A stretch of DNA of 32,866 bases from an uncultured Bacilli bacterium (GCA_947581715.1 CANPVK010000005.1:1-32866); one strand, 5' to 3'; positions 24,670 through 32,757 are shown, counted from the stretch's first letter. The notes: generated from the letters alone by a model not told the origin. Made by a program: numbers and translations.

Positions 24670-25626
24670 CTATTTTAAGTAACTACGAAGTTTTTCCTCT
24701 ACCTCTGTTAAAGTCATATTTTTGATTTGACTAGCTGCATCATTCATATCTCCTCCACCACCGAAAGCTTCTGCAATTTTACCAACATGAATACTTCCAT
24801 CGCTTCTAGCACTAAGACCTACACCACCATCTACACGATTTCCTAATACAAAAGAAGCATGAATATGATGAAACTGTAATAAAGTATCTGCTATTTTGGC
24901 TAACTCTTCACGTTTATAAGAAATTTCTTTAGGAGCAACAGATAAAGCATATTTTCCATGAAGAACCTTTACTTCTGTAATTACCTTTTGTCTTATTATA
25001 TAATCATTTATATCCTGTTTCAAGTAATATTGTACTTTTCTAGGACTAGCCCCAGATTTTGCTAAAAAATAAGCAGCATGATACGTCTCTACATTCGTTT
25101 TCACAACAAAATTATTCGTATCTAAAACAATTCCTGCTAATAAACAAGTAGCATCTTGACAATCTAAAGAAAAATGATAAGAACGAATTAATTTCGTTAC
25201 GATTTCACTTGCACTAGAGGCATTTTCATCAATAATATGACAAACATTAGGAATTGTTTGTTCTGTTTCTTGATGATGATCTAAAATCAAAATAGAAAGA
25301 AAAGAAGAAAGAATTTGATCATTTTGAAGAAGTTGTGGTTTATTCGTATCGGTAATAATTAAAATACTACCTTTTTGAAGATATTGAGGAATTTCTTTAC
25401 TAGAAATAATAGTATGACTACCCTCTATTTCCTTTAAAACTTTTTCTACGCCTAATTCGTGTTTCGAATCATCAATAATGATATAACACTTTTTATGAAA
25501 ATGTTTACAAATAGAAGAAACACCAATACAAGAACCAAGTGCATCTAAATCTAAATTTTGATGTGCTACCACAAACACATTTTTACTTTTAATAATTTTC
25601 CATTTTATTCTTTTTTCTATTCTCAT
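24670..25626 (-). CDS. Stand-alone DHH/DHHA1 phosphodiesterase at the gdpP position
   Basis: The 318-residue protein is a DHH-DHHA1 phosphodiesterase. Metal ligands are visible in VAHQNLDLDALGS (about 20-32), IITDTN, the name-giving LILDHHQE, and GIVLDTNNF. The C-terminal DHHA1 domain ends with GLSARSDGSIHVGKIAEAFGGGGDMNDAAS. In most Bacillota the gene before rplI-dnaB is gdpP, a roughly 650-residue c-di-AMP phosphodiesterase with two membrane helices, PAS-like and degenerate GGDEF domains ahead of DHH-DHHA1. Here only the catalytic part remains, and no such domains are encoded upstream. It may hydrolyse c-di-AMP, pApA or short oligonucleotides (NrnA-like); sequence alone does not decide. It is the first gene of the operon with a promoter directly upstream. 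Confidence 0.88.
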   Translation of the reverse strand: MRIEKRIKWKIIKSKNVFVVAHQNLDLDALGSCIGVSSICKHFHKKCYIIIDDSKHELGVEKVLKEIEGSHTIISSKEIPQYLQKGSILIITDTNKPQLLQNDQILSSFLSILILDHHQETEQTIPNVCHIIDENASSASEIVTKLIRSYHFSLDCQDATCLLAGIVLDTNNFVVKTNVETYHAAYFLAKSGASPRKVQYYLKQDINDYIIRQKVITEVKVLHGKYALSVAPKEISYKREELAKIADTLLQFHHIHASFVLGNRVDGGVGLSARSDGSIHVGKIAEAFGGGGDMNDAASQIKNMTLTEVEEKLRSYLK

Positions 25627-25647
25627 AATTGTTCTCCATCTACTAAA

Positions 25648-25677
25648 ATTATACTACAGATTACCCCTTAGATGCAA
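25648..25677 (-). promoter_or_regulatory. Promoter of the DHH/rplI/dnaB operon
   Basis: The minus strand reads TTGCAT, 18 bases, TATAAT, ending 21 bp before the ATG at 25626, with GGAG as ribosome-binding site. It lies between the terminator of the SGNH gene and the DHH gene. Confidence 0.6.
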
Positions 25678-25700
25678 ATAGAACCAACTCAATTTACAAA

Positions 25701-25729
25701 AGAAAAAAGAAGAAAACAGTATTTTCTTC
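25701..25729 (-). terminator. Rho-independent terminator of the SGNH hydrolase gene
   Basis: GAAGAAAA and TTTTCTTC form an eight-bp stem with a five-base loop, followed by TTTTTTC on the minus strand. The stem begins within the stop codon of the SGNH gene. Confidence 0.75.
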
Positions 25730-26450
25730 ATTTCGGATTTTGAAAATAGCTATGAATAATTTCCTGTGAAATAGCATGGTATCCTTCTAAATTAGGATGA
25801 ATATCATTGGGATTAGGTAAATAACTAGAATTATTTTTAAATAATTGATAAATAGAAACATAACTACATTGATATTTTTTACAAATTTTCTGGTATTCCG
25901 AATCAATATAAGCAAATAAATAATCTAGATCATTCCCATTAAGATTAAAAAGAAAAGGAATAGGATTATAATAACCAATAACGACAATATCTTCTTTTGC
26001 ATACTTTCGGATATTTTTCATACATTCATCAATTTTAGGAAAAATCTCTGCTACTTGTTCTTTTAATTTTTTGATTTGTTGAACATCAATAGAATCAAAA
26101 GTAAATTGTTGTAATAAATCATTTGCTCCGATGTCAACTGTTACCAAATCAGATTCTCTTAAATCTTTTTTGAGTGTTGAATTCATTTCAATTTCTTGCA
26201 TTAAATCAAAAGTAGTATAACCACTACTAGCATATTCTTTTGTATAAAAAGACAACATATTTTTTTTCTTTAAATAATCTGCCAAATAATCGGTATAACT
26301 ATATCCAAGTTCTCCATAAGGATTCATTCCTTCTGCCAAAGAATCCCCTAAAGCAATATAGTTCAATTGATCAGTCTTAAAAATGGTATAAATACCAAAT
26401 ACAAGAAGTAATAAAACAACCAAAACGACATATTTGATATATTTTTTCAT
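25728..26450 (-). CDS. SGNH/GDSL-family lipase or esterase, membrane-anchored
   Basis: The 240-residue protein has an N-terminal hydrophobic segment (about 6-24), so it is exported or anchored. An SGNH hydrolase domain follows: block I ALGDSLAEG (nucleophile Ser), a Gly in SSGYTTFD, block III GANDLL, and block V DIHPNLEGY with the catalytic Asp and His. This is a full set. The family includes lipases, esterases and peptidoglycan or teichoic-acid deacetylases; the target is not clear. A murA terminator stands 11 bases before the start, so its transcription must begin within or run through that hairpin. The ribosome-binding site is AGGTGAAA. Confidence 0.9.
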   Translation of the reverse strand: MKKYIKYVVLVVLLLLVFGIYTIFKTDQLNYIALGDSLAEGMNPYGELGYSYTDYLADYLKKKNMLSFYTKEYASSGYTTFDLMQEIEMNSTLKKDLRESDLVTVDIGANDLLQQFTFDSIDVQQIKKLKEQVAEIFPKIDECMKNIRKYAKEDIVVIGYYNPIPFLFNLNGNDLDYLFAYIDSEYQKICKKYQCSYVSIYQLFKNNSSYLPNPNDIHPNLEGYHAISQEIIHSYFQNPK

Positions 26451-26460
26451 GTTTCACCTC

Positions 26461-26486
26461 AAAAAAAGAATAGATATTCTCTATTC
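26461..26486 (-). terminator. Terminator of murA, directly ahead of the SGNH ribosome-binding site
   Basis: GAATAGA and TCTATTC form a seven-bp stem with a five-base loop, followed by seven T on the minus strand. The last T is only about ten bases before the SGNH start codon and touches its AGGTGAAA site. Confidence 0.8.
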
Positions 26487-26525
26487 CTAGTTTATTACGA
26501 AATATTTTTTTTAGACATATTTCTT

Positions 26526-27779
26526 CTATTCTTCTTTTAATTTTATTTCAGCTCCAACATCAGTTAATTTTTCCACAATGTTTTCATATCCTCTTAAAAC
26601 ATGCTCGATATGAATAATTTGTGTTTTTCCTTCTGCAATTAATCCAGCAAGTACTAAACAAGCTCCTGCTCTTAGGTCCGTAGCTTCTACTTGACAACCT
26701 TTGAGAGGAGTAGGCCCATTTACTTTAATTTTTCTTTCATGTATTTCTATATGAGCACCCATTTGATTGAGGAAAGAAACATTTTGAAAACGATTTTCAT
26801 AAATCGTTTCTTCTAACGTAGAAACTCCTTCACATTGTGTTAACAGCGTAGTGATAGGTTGTTGTAAATCTGTAGCAAATCCCGGATAACCTTGTGTCTG
26901 AATTTTTATCGGTTTTAAATGCTCGCTTTTGGAAACAATAACACTATCCGCACCAACCTTAATTTTAACACCCATTTCTTGTAATTTTAAAATTAACGTT
27001 TCCACGTGTTCAGGAATAATGTTATCAATCTTTAAATTTTCTCCCATCAATGCTCCCGCAATAATGTAAGTACCAGCTTCAATTCGATCAGGAATTACTT
27101 CCGTATAACATCCTTTTAATTTCTGTACTCCTTTAATTCGAATTTCACTTGTGCCTGCTCCAGTAATCTTAGCACCCATTCCATTTAAAAAAATCGCTAC
27201 ATTCACAACTTCTGGTTCTTTTGCTGCATTTTCAATAATCGTTTCTCCTTTTGCCTTTACTGCAGCAAGCATAGCATTAATCGTTGCTCCAACACTTGGC
27301 ATATCCAAATAAATATGAGCACCTTTTAATTCATCAGCAGATATAATATAACGATTATCTTCTTCTACAATAGTAGCTCCTAATGCTCGAAAACTTTTTA
27401 ACGTTTGATCAATTGGTCTAGCACCTATGTTACATCCACCAGGAAAATACATTTCTACATACTTATACTTTCCTAAAAGGGCTGCCATAAAATAATAAGA
27501 AGCTCTTAATTTAACAGATAATTCTTTTGGAATTTCCTTATTTTCAATCGTTGTTGGATCAATTAAAATACTTTCACTAGCCCTTTTTACATTTGCACCC
27601 AAATATTTTAAAATTTCAGTTAACGCATCAGTATCTGTAATTTCAGGAACGTTACAGATTGTCACTTCACTATCTGCTAAAATAGCAGCAGGGATCAAAG
27701 CAACAGATGAATTTTTAGCACCACTAATACGAATCGTACCAGTTAATTTTTTGCCCCCTTGAATTTCTAACAACTTCAT
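26526..27779 (-). CDS. murA: UDP-N-acetylglucosamine 1-carboxyvinyltransferase MurA
   Basis: The 417-residue enzyme catalyses the first committed step of peptidoglycan synthesis, transferring enolpyruvate from PEP to UDP-GlcNAc in the cytoplasm. The start MKLLEIQGGKKLTGTIRISGAKNSSVALIPA contains the conserved KN pair. The active-site Cys116 lies in FPGGCNIGARPID, and it is this Cys that fosfomycin would alkylate. PDRIEAGTY and GFATDLQQP are also present. The length matches the family. GGAGG lies seven bases ahead of the start. It is closed by the hairpin at 26461-26486. Many Bacillota carry two murA copies; which paralogue this is cannot be told. Confidence 0.97.
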   Translation of the reverse strand: MKLLEIQGGKKLTGTIRISGAKNSSVALIPAAILADSEVTICNVPEITDTDALTEILKYLGANVKRASESILIDPTTIENKEIPKELSVKLRASYYFMAALLGKYKYVEMYFPGGCNIGARPIDQTLKSFRALGATIVEEDNRYIISADELKGAHIYLDMPSVGATINAMLAAVKAKGETIIENAAKEPEVVNVAIFLNGMGAKITGAGTSEIRIKGVQKLKGCYTEVIPDRIEAGTYIIAGALMGENLKIDNIIPEHVETLILKLQEMGVKIKVGADSVIVSKSEHLKPIKIQTQGYPGFATDLQQPITTLLTQCEGVSTLEETIYENRFQNVSFLNQMGAHIEIHERKIKVNGPTPLKGCQVEATDLRAGACLVLAGLIAEGKTQIIHIEHVLRGYENIVEKLTDVGAEIKLKEE

Positions 27780-27917
27780 ATATACCTCCAGTAACTTCTA
27801 CTATATTGTATTTATTTTGAAAACATTCGTTCTTTATTTCTAAATCTAATATATCATAATTTAAAAAAATAATCATTTAATTTTAAAGATTTTACAAAGA
27901 ATATAAAAAAAGAAATT

Positions 27918-28448
27918 CTACAAAAAATAACTAATTCCTAGAAAAATTAAAATAAAAGAACCAATCAATGTAGTAATATTTCCAAACCGATTCTGTAATT
28001 TTTTCCCAAGTAAAGCCCCTAAATAAGTAAAAATACCACTAACGAAAGAAAAAATAAAACATGGTAAAATAATATTAATCCCCATAGCACCAAAACCTAT
28101 TCCAATGGAAAAACTATCAATACTAACAGTAAAGGCAAAAAAGAAAACAGAATAAATACTAGTTAATAATTTTACTTTCTCCTCTTCTTTTAAAGAAAGT
28201 AACATTTGAATTCCCAATATAACAAAAATAACCCCAACTAATATTTCTGGATCAATAGGAATTAATTTTAAAATAAATTCTCCTATTTGATAACCTAAAA
28301 TTGGCATAAAGAAATGAAAAACGCCAACCATGATACTCATCAGTTTTCTCATACTACTTTTCAAATCTAAAGTACCATAAATCATAGCCAAAGAAAAAGC
28401 ATCCATACTAAGTCCAATTGCCAAAACGAAAAGAATGAATAATGACAT
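27918..28448 (-). CDS. mntP: MntP/YtaF-type six-helix membrane protein, putative manganese exporter
   Basis: The 176-residue protein has six membrane helices in two related halves. Each half begins with an acidic motif: GLSMDAFSLAMIYG at about 12-25 and VSIDSFSIGIGFG in the second half. This is the MntP pattern, in which the Asp residues help pass Mn2+ out of the cell; the sporulation protein YtaF is a relative. AGGAGG lies just ahead of the ATG. It follows the PHP gene by 34-35 bp, probably in one transcript. In B. subtilis mntP (ywlD) also lies near spoIIR and prmC, which supports the name. The 138-bp gap to murA contains no clear promoter. Confidence 0.85.
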   Translation of the reverse strand: MSLFILFVLAIGLSMDAFSLAMIYGTLDLKSSMRKLMSIMVGVFHFFMPILGYQIGEFILKLIPIDPEILVGVIFVILGIQMLLSLKEEEKVKLLTSIYSVFFFAFTVSIDSFSIGIGFGAMGINIILPCFIFSFVSGIFTYLGALLGKKLQNRFGNITTLIGSFILIFLGISYFL

Positions 28449-28482
28449 AAAAAAGCCTCCTACTTAAGAATATGTAGAAGGT

Positions 28483-29232
28483 CTAAAGTTTTATTCGTTT
28501 TCTTTTTTGATAAATAACTGGTTGAAAACCTAATTCTTTTGTAATCAATTCTGCCTGTTCCAAATTACTTACTAATTCGTTTTCTCGATGAGCATCTGTT
28601 CCAAGCACAATTTCATTTTTGATAAGCTTATATCTAACTAATTTTTCTAAACTTGGAAAAGTATTCAAATGACATCTTCTTTCAGCAGAAGTATTCATTT
28701 CTAATATCATATCATATTCTTTCAACAAAGAAAAAATATCCGAAAGTTGCCTATAAAAACTATAATCCTTTCCATAATACCGATTAATATAATCTAAATG
28801 GCCTACTACATCAATTTGATTTGCTTGAATCATCTTAATAACTTCTTTATAATAACGATAATAAACATCTTCTCTTTCGTATTTAGACTCTGCATTTCGA
28901 GGAATGGAATGAATACTTCCCATAATAAAATCTAAATCCTCAACTTTTTCTAATTCCTTTACCTCATCTGGATACCAATGAGGCTCAGAAATTTCTACTG
29001 CTTTTAATAAAATTAACTTTCCTTGATACAATTGGTTAATATGGTTAATTTCTTCATTTCGTATATTTAATCTTTTAATAACACTTAAAACATCCTCTCG
29101 ATCAAATTCAACATGATCAGTAATAGCCCCATACGAAATATGATTTTCAACTAAAATATGAGCAATAGTATCTAAATTTAATTTAGAATCCCAAGAATAA
29201 CTAGAATGAATATGCATATTTTGTCTTATCAC
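28483..29232 (-). CDS. PHP-domain phosphoesterase (histidinol-phosphatase-like)
   Basis: The ORF track starts at a GTG (29241) that overlaps the AGAGG ribosome-binding site. The next in-frame GTG at 29232, eight bases from that site, is more likely, giving 249 residues starting (M)IRQNMHIHSSYSWD. PHP metal ligands are visible: MHIHSSYS, AITDHVEFD, MGSIHSI, VVGHLDYI, LEMNTS and LGTDAH. This pattern fits HisJ-type histidinol-phosphate phosphatases and related PHP phosphoesterases. No histidine-biosynthesis gene is near, so another substrate is possible. A promoter in the 3' end of spoIIR drives it. Confidence 0.85.
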   Translation of the reverse strand: MIRQNMHIHSSYSWDSKLNLDTIAHILVENHISYGAITDHVEFDREDVLSVIKRLNIRNEEINHINQLYQGKLILLKAVEISEPHWYPDEVKELEKVEDLDFIMGSIHSIPRNAESKYEREDVYYRYYKEVIKMIQANQIDVVGHLDYINRYYGKDYSFYRQLSDIFSLLKEYDMILEMNTSAERRCHLNTFPSLEKLVRYKLIKNEIVLGTDAHRENELVSNLEQAELITKELGFQPVIYQKRKRIKL

Positions 29233-29253
29233 AGCAAACACCTCTTAAAATTT

Positions 29254-29282
29254 ATTATAAATTTATTTCAAATATTTGTCGA
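29254..29282 (-). promoter_or_regulatory. Promoter of the PHP-mntP pair inside the end of spoIIR
   Basis: The minus strand reads TCGACA, 17 bases, TATAAT. The -35 lies within the last codons of spoIIR and the -10 in the 30-bp gap. It would let the PHP and mntP genes be expressed in growing cells independently of spoIIR. Confidence 0.65.
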
Positions 29283-29793
29283 TAAGTTCTTTAATAAAAA
29301 ACTGGTATTCTACTTCTGTTGTTTCTTCTGTTTCCTCGGCTTCTAACAAACACAATGGAGGAAATAACACACACCACCAATTATCTCCTAATCCATCCCC
29401 AAGAGTAACCACTAATGATTCATAATAACCATCTTCATATTTAACCCCCTTATATATTTTTTCTGGAAAATAATGAAGTCCATAACGAACCGCATAAGTA
29501 GATGTAATTTGATTGGACAATAAAGTGTCTTCTACAATTTCTTCATATTGGCTTACATTTGATTGAAGTTGATGTCTTGCATCTAATAAATTATCTATTT
29601 CACTAACATCTTTCACAAGTTGCTTTTGAATCTGATTTCGAACTAATATCTTGGTCTTTTGATCTTCCTTACTATTACTATTCGCAATAACTCGAAAACG
29701 AATAGCCTCCGGAGGAATTAAAATTTCTTTTGATTCCTGCATAAAAAATCCCAATGTAATAAACAAAGCTATCAAAATAATAATTTTTTTCAT
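29263..29793 (-). CDS. spoIIR: Stage II sporulation protein R
   Basis: The 176-residue protein has a signal peptide (about 1-18) and the SpoIIR core: IRFRVIANSNSKEDQKTKILVRNQI (about 31-55) and GDNWWCVLFPPLCLLE near the C-terminus, both diagnostic. In B. subtilis SpoIIR is made in the forespore under sigma F, crosses the septum and triggers SpoIIGA to process pro-sigma E. The core region is intact, so this lineage sporulates or did so recently. It lies next to prmC and mntP as in B. subtilis. Upstream there is a GTATA resembling a sigma F -35, but no GG-type -10 at the right distance, so its promoter is not assigned. AGAGGGTG serves as ribosome-binding site. Confidence 0.93.
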   Translation of the reverse strand: MKKIIILIALFITLGFFMQESKEILIPPEAIRFRVIANSNSKEDQKTKILVRNQIQKQLVKDVSEIDNLLDARHQLQSNVSQYEEIVEDTLLSNQITSTYAVRYGLHYFPEKIYKGVKYEDGYYESLVVTLGDGLGDNWWCVLFPPLCLLEAEETEETTEVEYQFFIKELIDKYLK

Positions 29794-29898
29794 TCAATCA
29801 CCCTCTGCTTATATCTTGATAGAAATTGATATGTTTTATACAAGAATTGATTCATTCATAAAAGAATCACGTTAAAACTTAAAAAATAGGAAAAAGAA

Positions 29899-29926
29899 AA
29901 AAGGCATTTTTTAAAATGTCTTTTTT
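29899..29926 (-). terminator. Bidirectional terminator between prmC and spoIIR
   Basis: AAAAGGCATTTT pairs with AAAATGTCTTTT, with one G-U wobble and a two-base gap, flanked by T-runs on both strands. On the minus strand it ends the prfA-prmC transcript. The rest of the 283-bp gap 29794-30076 holds nothing else I recognise. Confidence 0.65.
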
Positions 29927-30076
29927 ACTAATATTTATATACAAATATTCATAGTTTTACAGAAATCACTTTTCACCAAAATTTTAGAATAATATCATAT
30001 AACACGAATAATTAATAATTATTCCGAATTCATATCTTTATTCATAAATTTAAAATTAAGCACACCAACAGTTTTT

Positions 30077-30898
30077 TTATTTTTGAAAAATAAAAATCAT
30101 ACGATCCCTTCCCTGCAAATCTTTCTTTGCTTCAATCGTAGCAGTAGGAAGAGTAGTTTTAGCCAAAGTAACAATTGCCTCCCTTTGATCTTCTCCAATT
30201 TCTAAAGCGATTAAAAAAGAAGCAGAAACACAAGAAAGTGCTTTCAAAAAAATCTTTCGATAATAATCCAAACCATCTTCTCCACCATATAAAGCAAGAG
30301 GTGGTTCATTTTGAGATACCAAAGGATCAATTTTTTCTAAATCACAAAGATAAGGAGGATTCGAAATAATAACATCAAATTTTTCATGAATATTTTCTAA
30401 CATATCTCCTTCTATAAAAGAAACAGAAACCCCTAAATTGTTAGCATTTTTTTTAGCTACTTCTAAAGCAAGTGGACTAATATCTAATAATGTAACATTC
30501 AAAGAAGGAATTTTTTTCTTTAAAGTAATTCCTATACAGCCACTACCACATCCCAAATCAATCACTTTTAAATCACGATGATCAAATAATTTTTCAATAT
30601 AAGACAAAGTATTCTCTACTAATTCTTCCGTTTCAAATCTAGGAATCAATACATTTTCATCAACCAAAAAAGAATATCCATAAAAATTAACATTCCCAAT
30701 CACATATTGAATTGGCTTATTTTCCATTAATTTTTGAATTTTTTGCTGATACAACAAAACACAATTATCATCTACTTTTTGATCTAAAATAGTAAGAAGT
30801 TCAAGAGTGCCAACTCCTAATATGTCAGCTAAAATCATTTTAGCATGAGTGGAATGAACATACTTTTTGCCTTCTATAATTAATTCTTCTACTGTCAT
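30077..30898 (-). CDS. prmC: Release-factor glutamine N5-methyltransferase PrmC
   Basis: The 273-residue protein has the N-terminal helical domain of PrmC (residues 1-80) and a class I SAM-methyltransferase domain. VIDLGCGSGCIGITL is motif I, and VIISNPPYL carries the NPPY active-site motif that binds the glutamine side chain. IPRFETEELVE is also typical. The enzyme methylates the GGQ glutamine of release factors RF1 and RF2. Its substrate gene prfA is two genes upstream in the same transcript. It starts two bases after the zinc-ribbon gene. Length and motifs are complete. Confidence 0.96.
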   Translation of the reverse strand: MTVEELIIEGKKYVHSTHAKMILADILGVGTLELLTILDQKVDDNCVLLYQQKIQKLMENKPIQYVIGNVNFYGYSFLVDENVLIPRFETEELVENTLSYIEKLFDHRDLKVIDLGCGSGCIGITLKKKIPSLNVTLLDISPLALEVAKKNANNLGVSVSFIEGDMLENIHEKFDVIISNPPYLCDLEKIDPLVSQNEPPLALYGGEDGLDYYRKIFLKALSCVSASFLIALEIGEDQREAIVTLAKTTLPTATIEAKKDLQGRDRMIFIFQK

Positions 30899-30900
30899 TT

Positions 30901-31134
30901 TTATTCCTTAATTAAATGAAAGATATATGTATCAAGTGGTTTATAAATAGAGTCTGTTAATTGTTTCTTCAACATTTTAATATCTTTTGTAGCAATATGT
31001 TTTGTTTCCATTCCACATCGTGGACATATCATTGATTTTTGTAAAACAATATAAGGTGCGTTTCCAAGATACCCCAAATCAGTACGAACTTGTACTTTTC
31101 CACACCTTAAACAAATAGCCATTTGTTTATTCAT
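30901..31134 (-). CDS. Small zinc-ribbon protein of unknown function, between prfA and prmC
   Basis: The 77-residue protein has two CxxC knuckles, CLRCG (about 8-12) and CPRCG (about 37-41), 25 residues apart, which would bind one zinc ion. A basic helix follows. No named family can be assigned with confidence. The start overlaps the last eight bases of prfA, with GGGGGAT ahead, and the stop lies two bases before prmC, so it is translationally coupled to both. That position between a release factor and its methyltransferase suggests a translation-linked role; this is inference from context. The ORF is real, judged by its tight packing and zinc motifs. Confidence 0.8.
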   Translation of the reverse strand: MNKQMAICLRCGKVQVRTDLGYLGNAPYIVLQKSMICPRCGMETKHIATKDIKMLKKQLTDSIYKPLDTYIFHLIKE

Positions 31135-32191
31135 TGGAATCCCCCATCAACTTTCTTTTTTGATCTTCCTCAATCAAAGCTTCAATCAATTCATCTAAAC
31201 TACCATTCATAATCCTATCAAGATTATTAGTAGTATAGCCAATTCTATGATCTGTCACACGATTTTGAGGATAATTATATGTTCTAATTTTTTCAGCACG
31301 ATTTCCTGTGCCAATCTTATTCCTTCTTTCAGTTCCTAATTCTTGTTCTTGTCTCTGTAGTTCTTGTTCATAAAGCCTAGCTTTTAGTACTTTCATAGCT
31401 TGCTCTTTATTTTGAATTTGACTTCTCTCATTTTGACAAGTTACTACCGTATTCGTAGGAAGATGAGTAATACGAACAGCAGAATCGGTAGTATTGACCC
31501 CTTGTCCACCACATCCACTAGAACGATAAATATCAATTCTTAAGTCGCTTGGATTAATTTCAATATTAACATCTTCAACTTCTGGCATTACTAAAACAGT
31601 AGCAGTAGAGGTTTGAATTCTTCCTTGAGATTCTGTTTCAGGAACTCTTTGTACACGATGAGAACCACTTTCATATTTTAATTTAGAGTAAGCTCCATCT
31701 CCTTTTACCATAAATTCAATCTGGGAAAAACCTCCAGCTTCTCCTTCTTCTGCATTAATCAGTTCTGTTTTAAACCCTTGTTTTTCGGCATATCTAGAAT
31801 ACATACGATACAAATCACCAGCAAAAATATTGGCTTCATCACCACCAGCAGCACCACGTATTTCCACAATAACATTTTTATCATCATTAGGATCTTTTGG
31901 AATTAATAAAATTTCTAATTTCTCTTCCAAATTCTTTTTCTGTTCTTCCAAAGATACTAATTCTTCTTTCGCTAATTCTCCCATTTCAGGATCTTTTACC
32001 ATATCTTCCGTATCAATAATATCATGAAGTACTTTTTGGTACTCATGAAAAGTATGAACTGTCTCTTCTAAATCACTAGCCTCTTTAGATAAAGATTTCA
32101 TTTTGTTTCTGTCATTATATACTTCTGGTTTCGCTAATTCATTTTGTAATTCTTGATATTTCTTTTCGATTACTTCTAATCTTCCTATCAT
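31127..32191 (-). CDS. prfA: Peptide chain release factor 1
   Basis: The 354-residue protein is RF1, which recognises UAA and UAG and triggers hydrolysis of peptidyl-tRNA. The GGQ motif is at about 228-230 in SSGCGGQGVNTTDSAVR. The codon-reading PxT-type tripeptide appears as PET (184-186) in HRVQRVPETESQGRIQTS, the position that is usually PAT or PVT in RF1. GAAGGDEA is also conserved. The length is normal. The start has AAAGGA nine bases ahead and lies 27 bp after the coiled-coil zinc-protein gene. It is followed by the zinc ribbon and prmC in one transcript. Confidence 0.97.
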   Translation of the reverse strand: MIGRLEVIEKKYQELQNELAKPEVYNDRNKMKSLSKEASDLEETVHTFHEYQKVLHDIIDTEDMVKDPEMGELAKEELVSLEEQKKNLEEKLEILLIPKDPNDDKNVIVEIRGAAGGDEANIFAGDLYRMYSRYAEKQGFKTELINAEEGEAGGFSQIEFMVKGDGAYSKLKYESGSHRVQRVPETESQGRIQTSTATVLVMPEVEDVNIEINPSDLRIDIYRSSGCGGQGVNTTDSAVRITHLPTNTVVTCQNERSQIQNKEQAMKVLKARLYEQELQRQEQELGTERRNKIGTGNRAEKIRTYNYPQNRVTDHRIGYTTNNLDRIMNGSLDELIEALIEEDQKRKLMGDSNE

Positions 32192-32218
32192 AAAATCAAT
32201 CCTTTCTATTTTCTAGTA

Positions 32219-32665
32219 TTAAAAAGTGTAATTTAATTTTCTTTCCAATACATTGATTTTTTCTTGATCACTACGAACGTCTTCTTTTACTTTTTCTAAT
32301 ATTTCATCCTCATGAAGAGTAGGATTTTGATTCGCATATTGAAGCCATAAATCACGAATTTCCTGAAGCCTTCCTAATCTTTGTTCCTCCATTGCTCCAT
32401 TGGAATAACGCGTTTTTTTATAATAAACAGCATCTATACAAGGAAGATAAGAATCTAATACTTTTTCCCCACAAAATAAACACATTTCCTCTACTGCATC
32501 ACGATAAGGATAAGAACCATGAAACCCTAAAATAACCTTAACATGATTACAAGTTTTTTGTTGCTTCTCAATTTCTTCTTTTACCATTTTTAACTGTTTT
32601 TCTAAGCGAATTTGATTTTTTAATAGCGCCTCATTATATTTTAACATGAAAATTCTATTTTTCAT
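32219..32665 (-). CDS. Coiled-coil protein with a zinc-binding Cys/His set, unknown function
   Basis: The ORF track starts at 32695. The ATG at 32665 has AGGTGG about eight bases upstream and is preferred, giving 148 residues. An N-terminal coiled coil (about 5-38, ALLKNQIRLEKQLKMVKEEIEKQ) is followed by TCNH and then MCLFCG, which could bind a zinc ion. A second helical segment follows, with QRLGRLQEIRDLWLQY and a final charged helix. There is no signal peptide or membrane segment. I do not recognise a family. It precedes prfA by 27 bp on the same strand and probably shares its transcript. A link to translation is possible from context only. Confidence 0.7.
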   Translation of the reverse strand: MKNRIFMLKYNEALLKNQIRLEKQLKMVKEEIEKQQKTCNHVKVILGFHGSYPYRDAVEEMCLFCGEKVLDSYLPCIDAVYYKKTRYSNGAMEEQRLGRLQEIRDLWLQYANQNPTLHEDEILEKVKEDVRSDQEKINVLERKLNYTF

Positions 32666-32757
32666 AAAACACCACCTATTCGAAACAAATTTCATGATGA
32701 TATCAGATTTTTATAACAAACCTACTAACTAGGAATATTTCAATAACCCTTATTATA

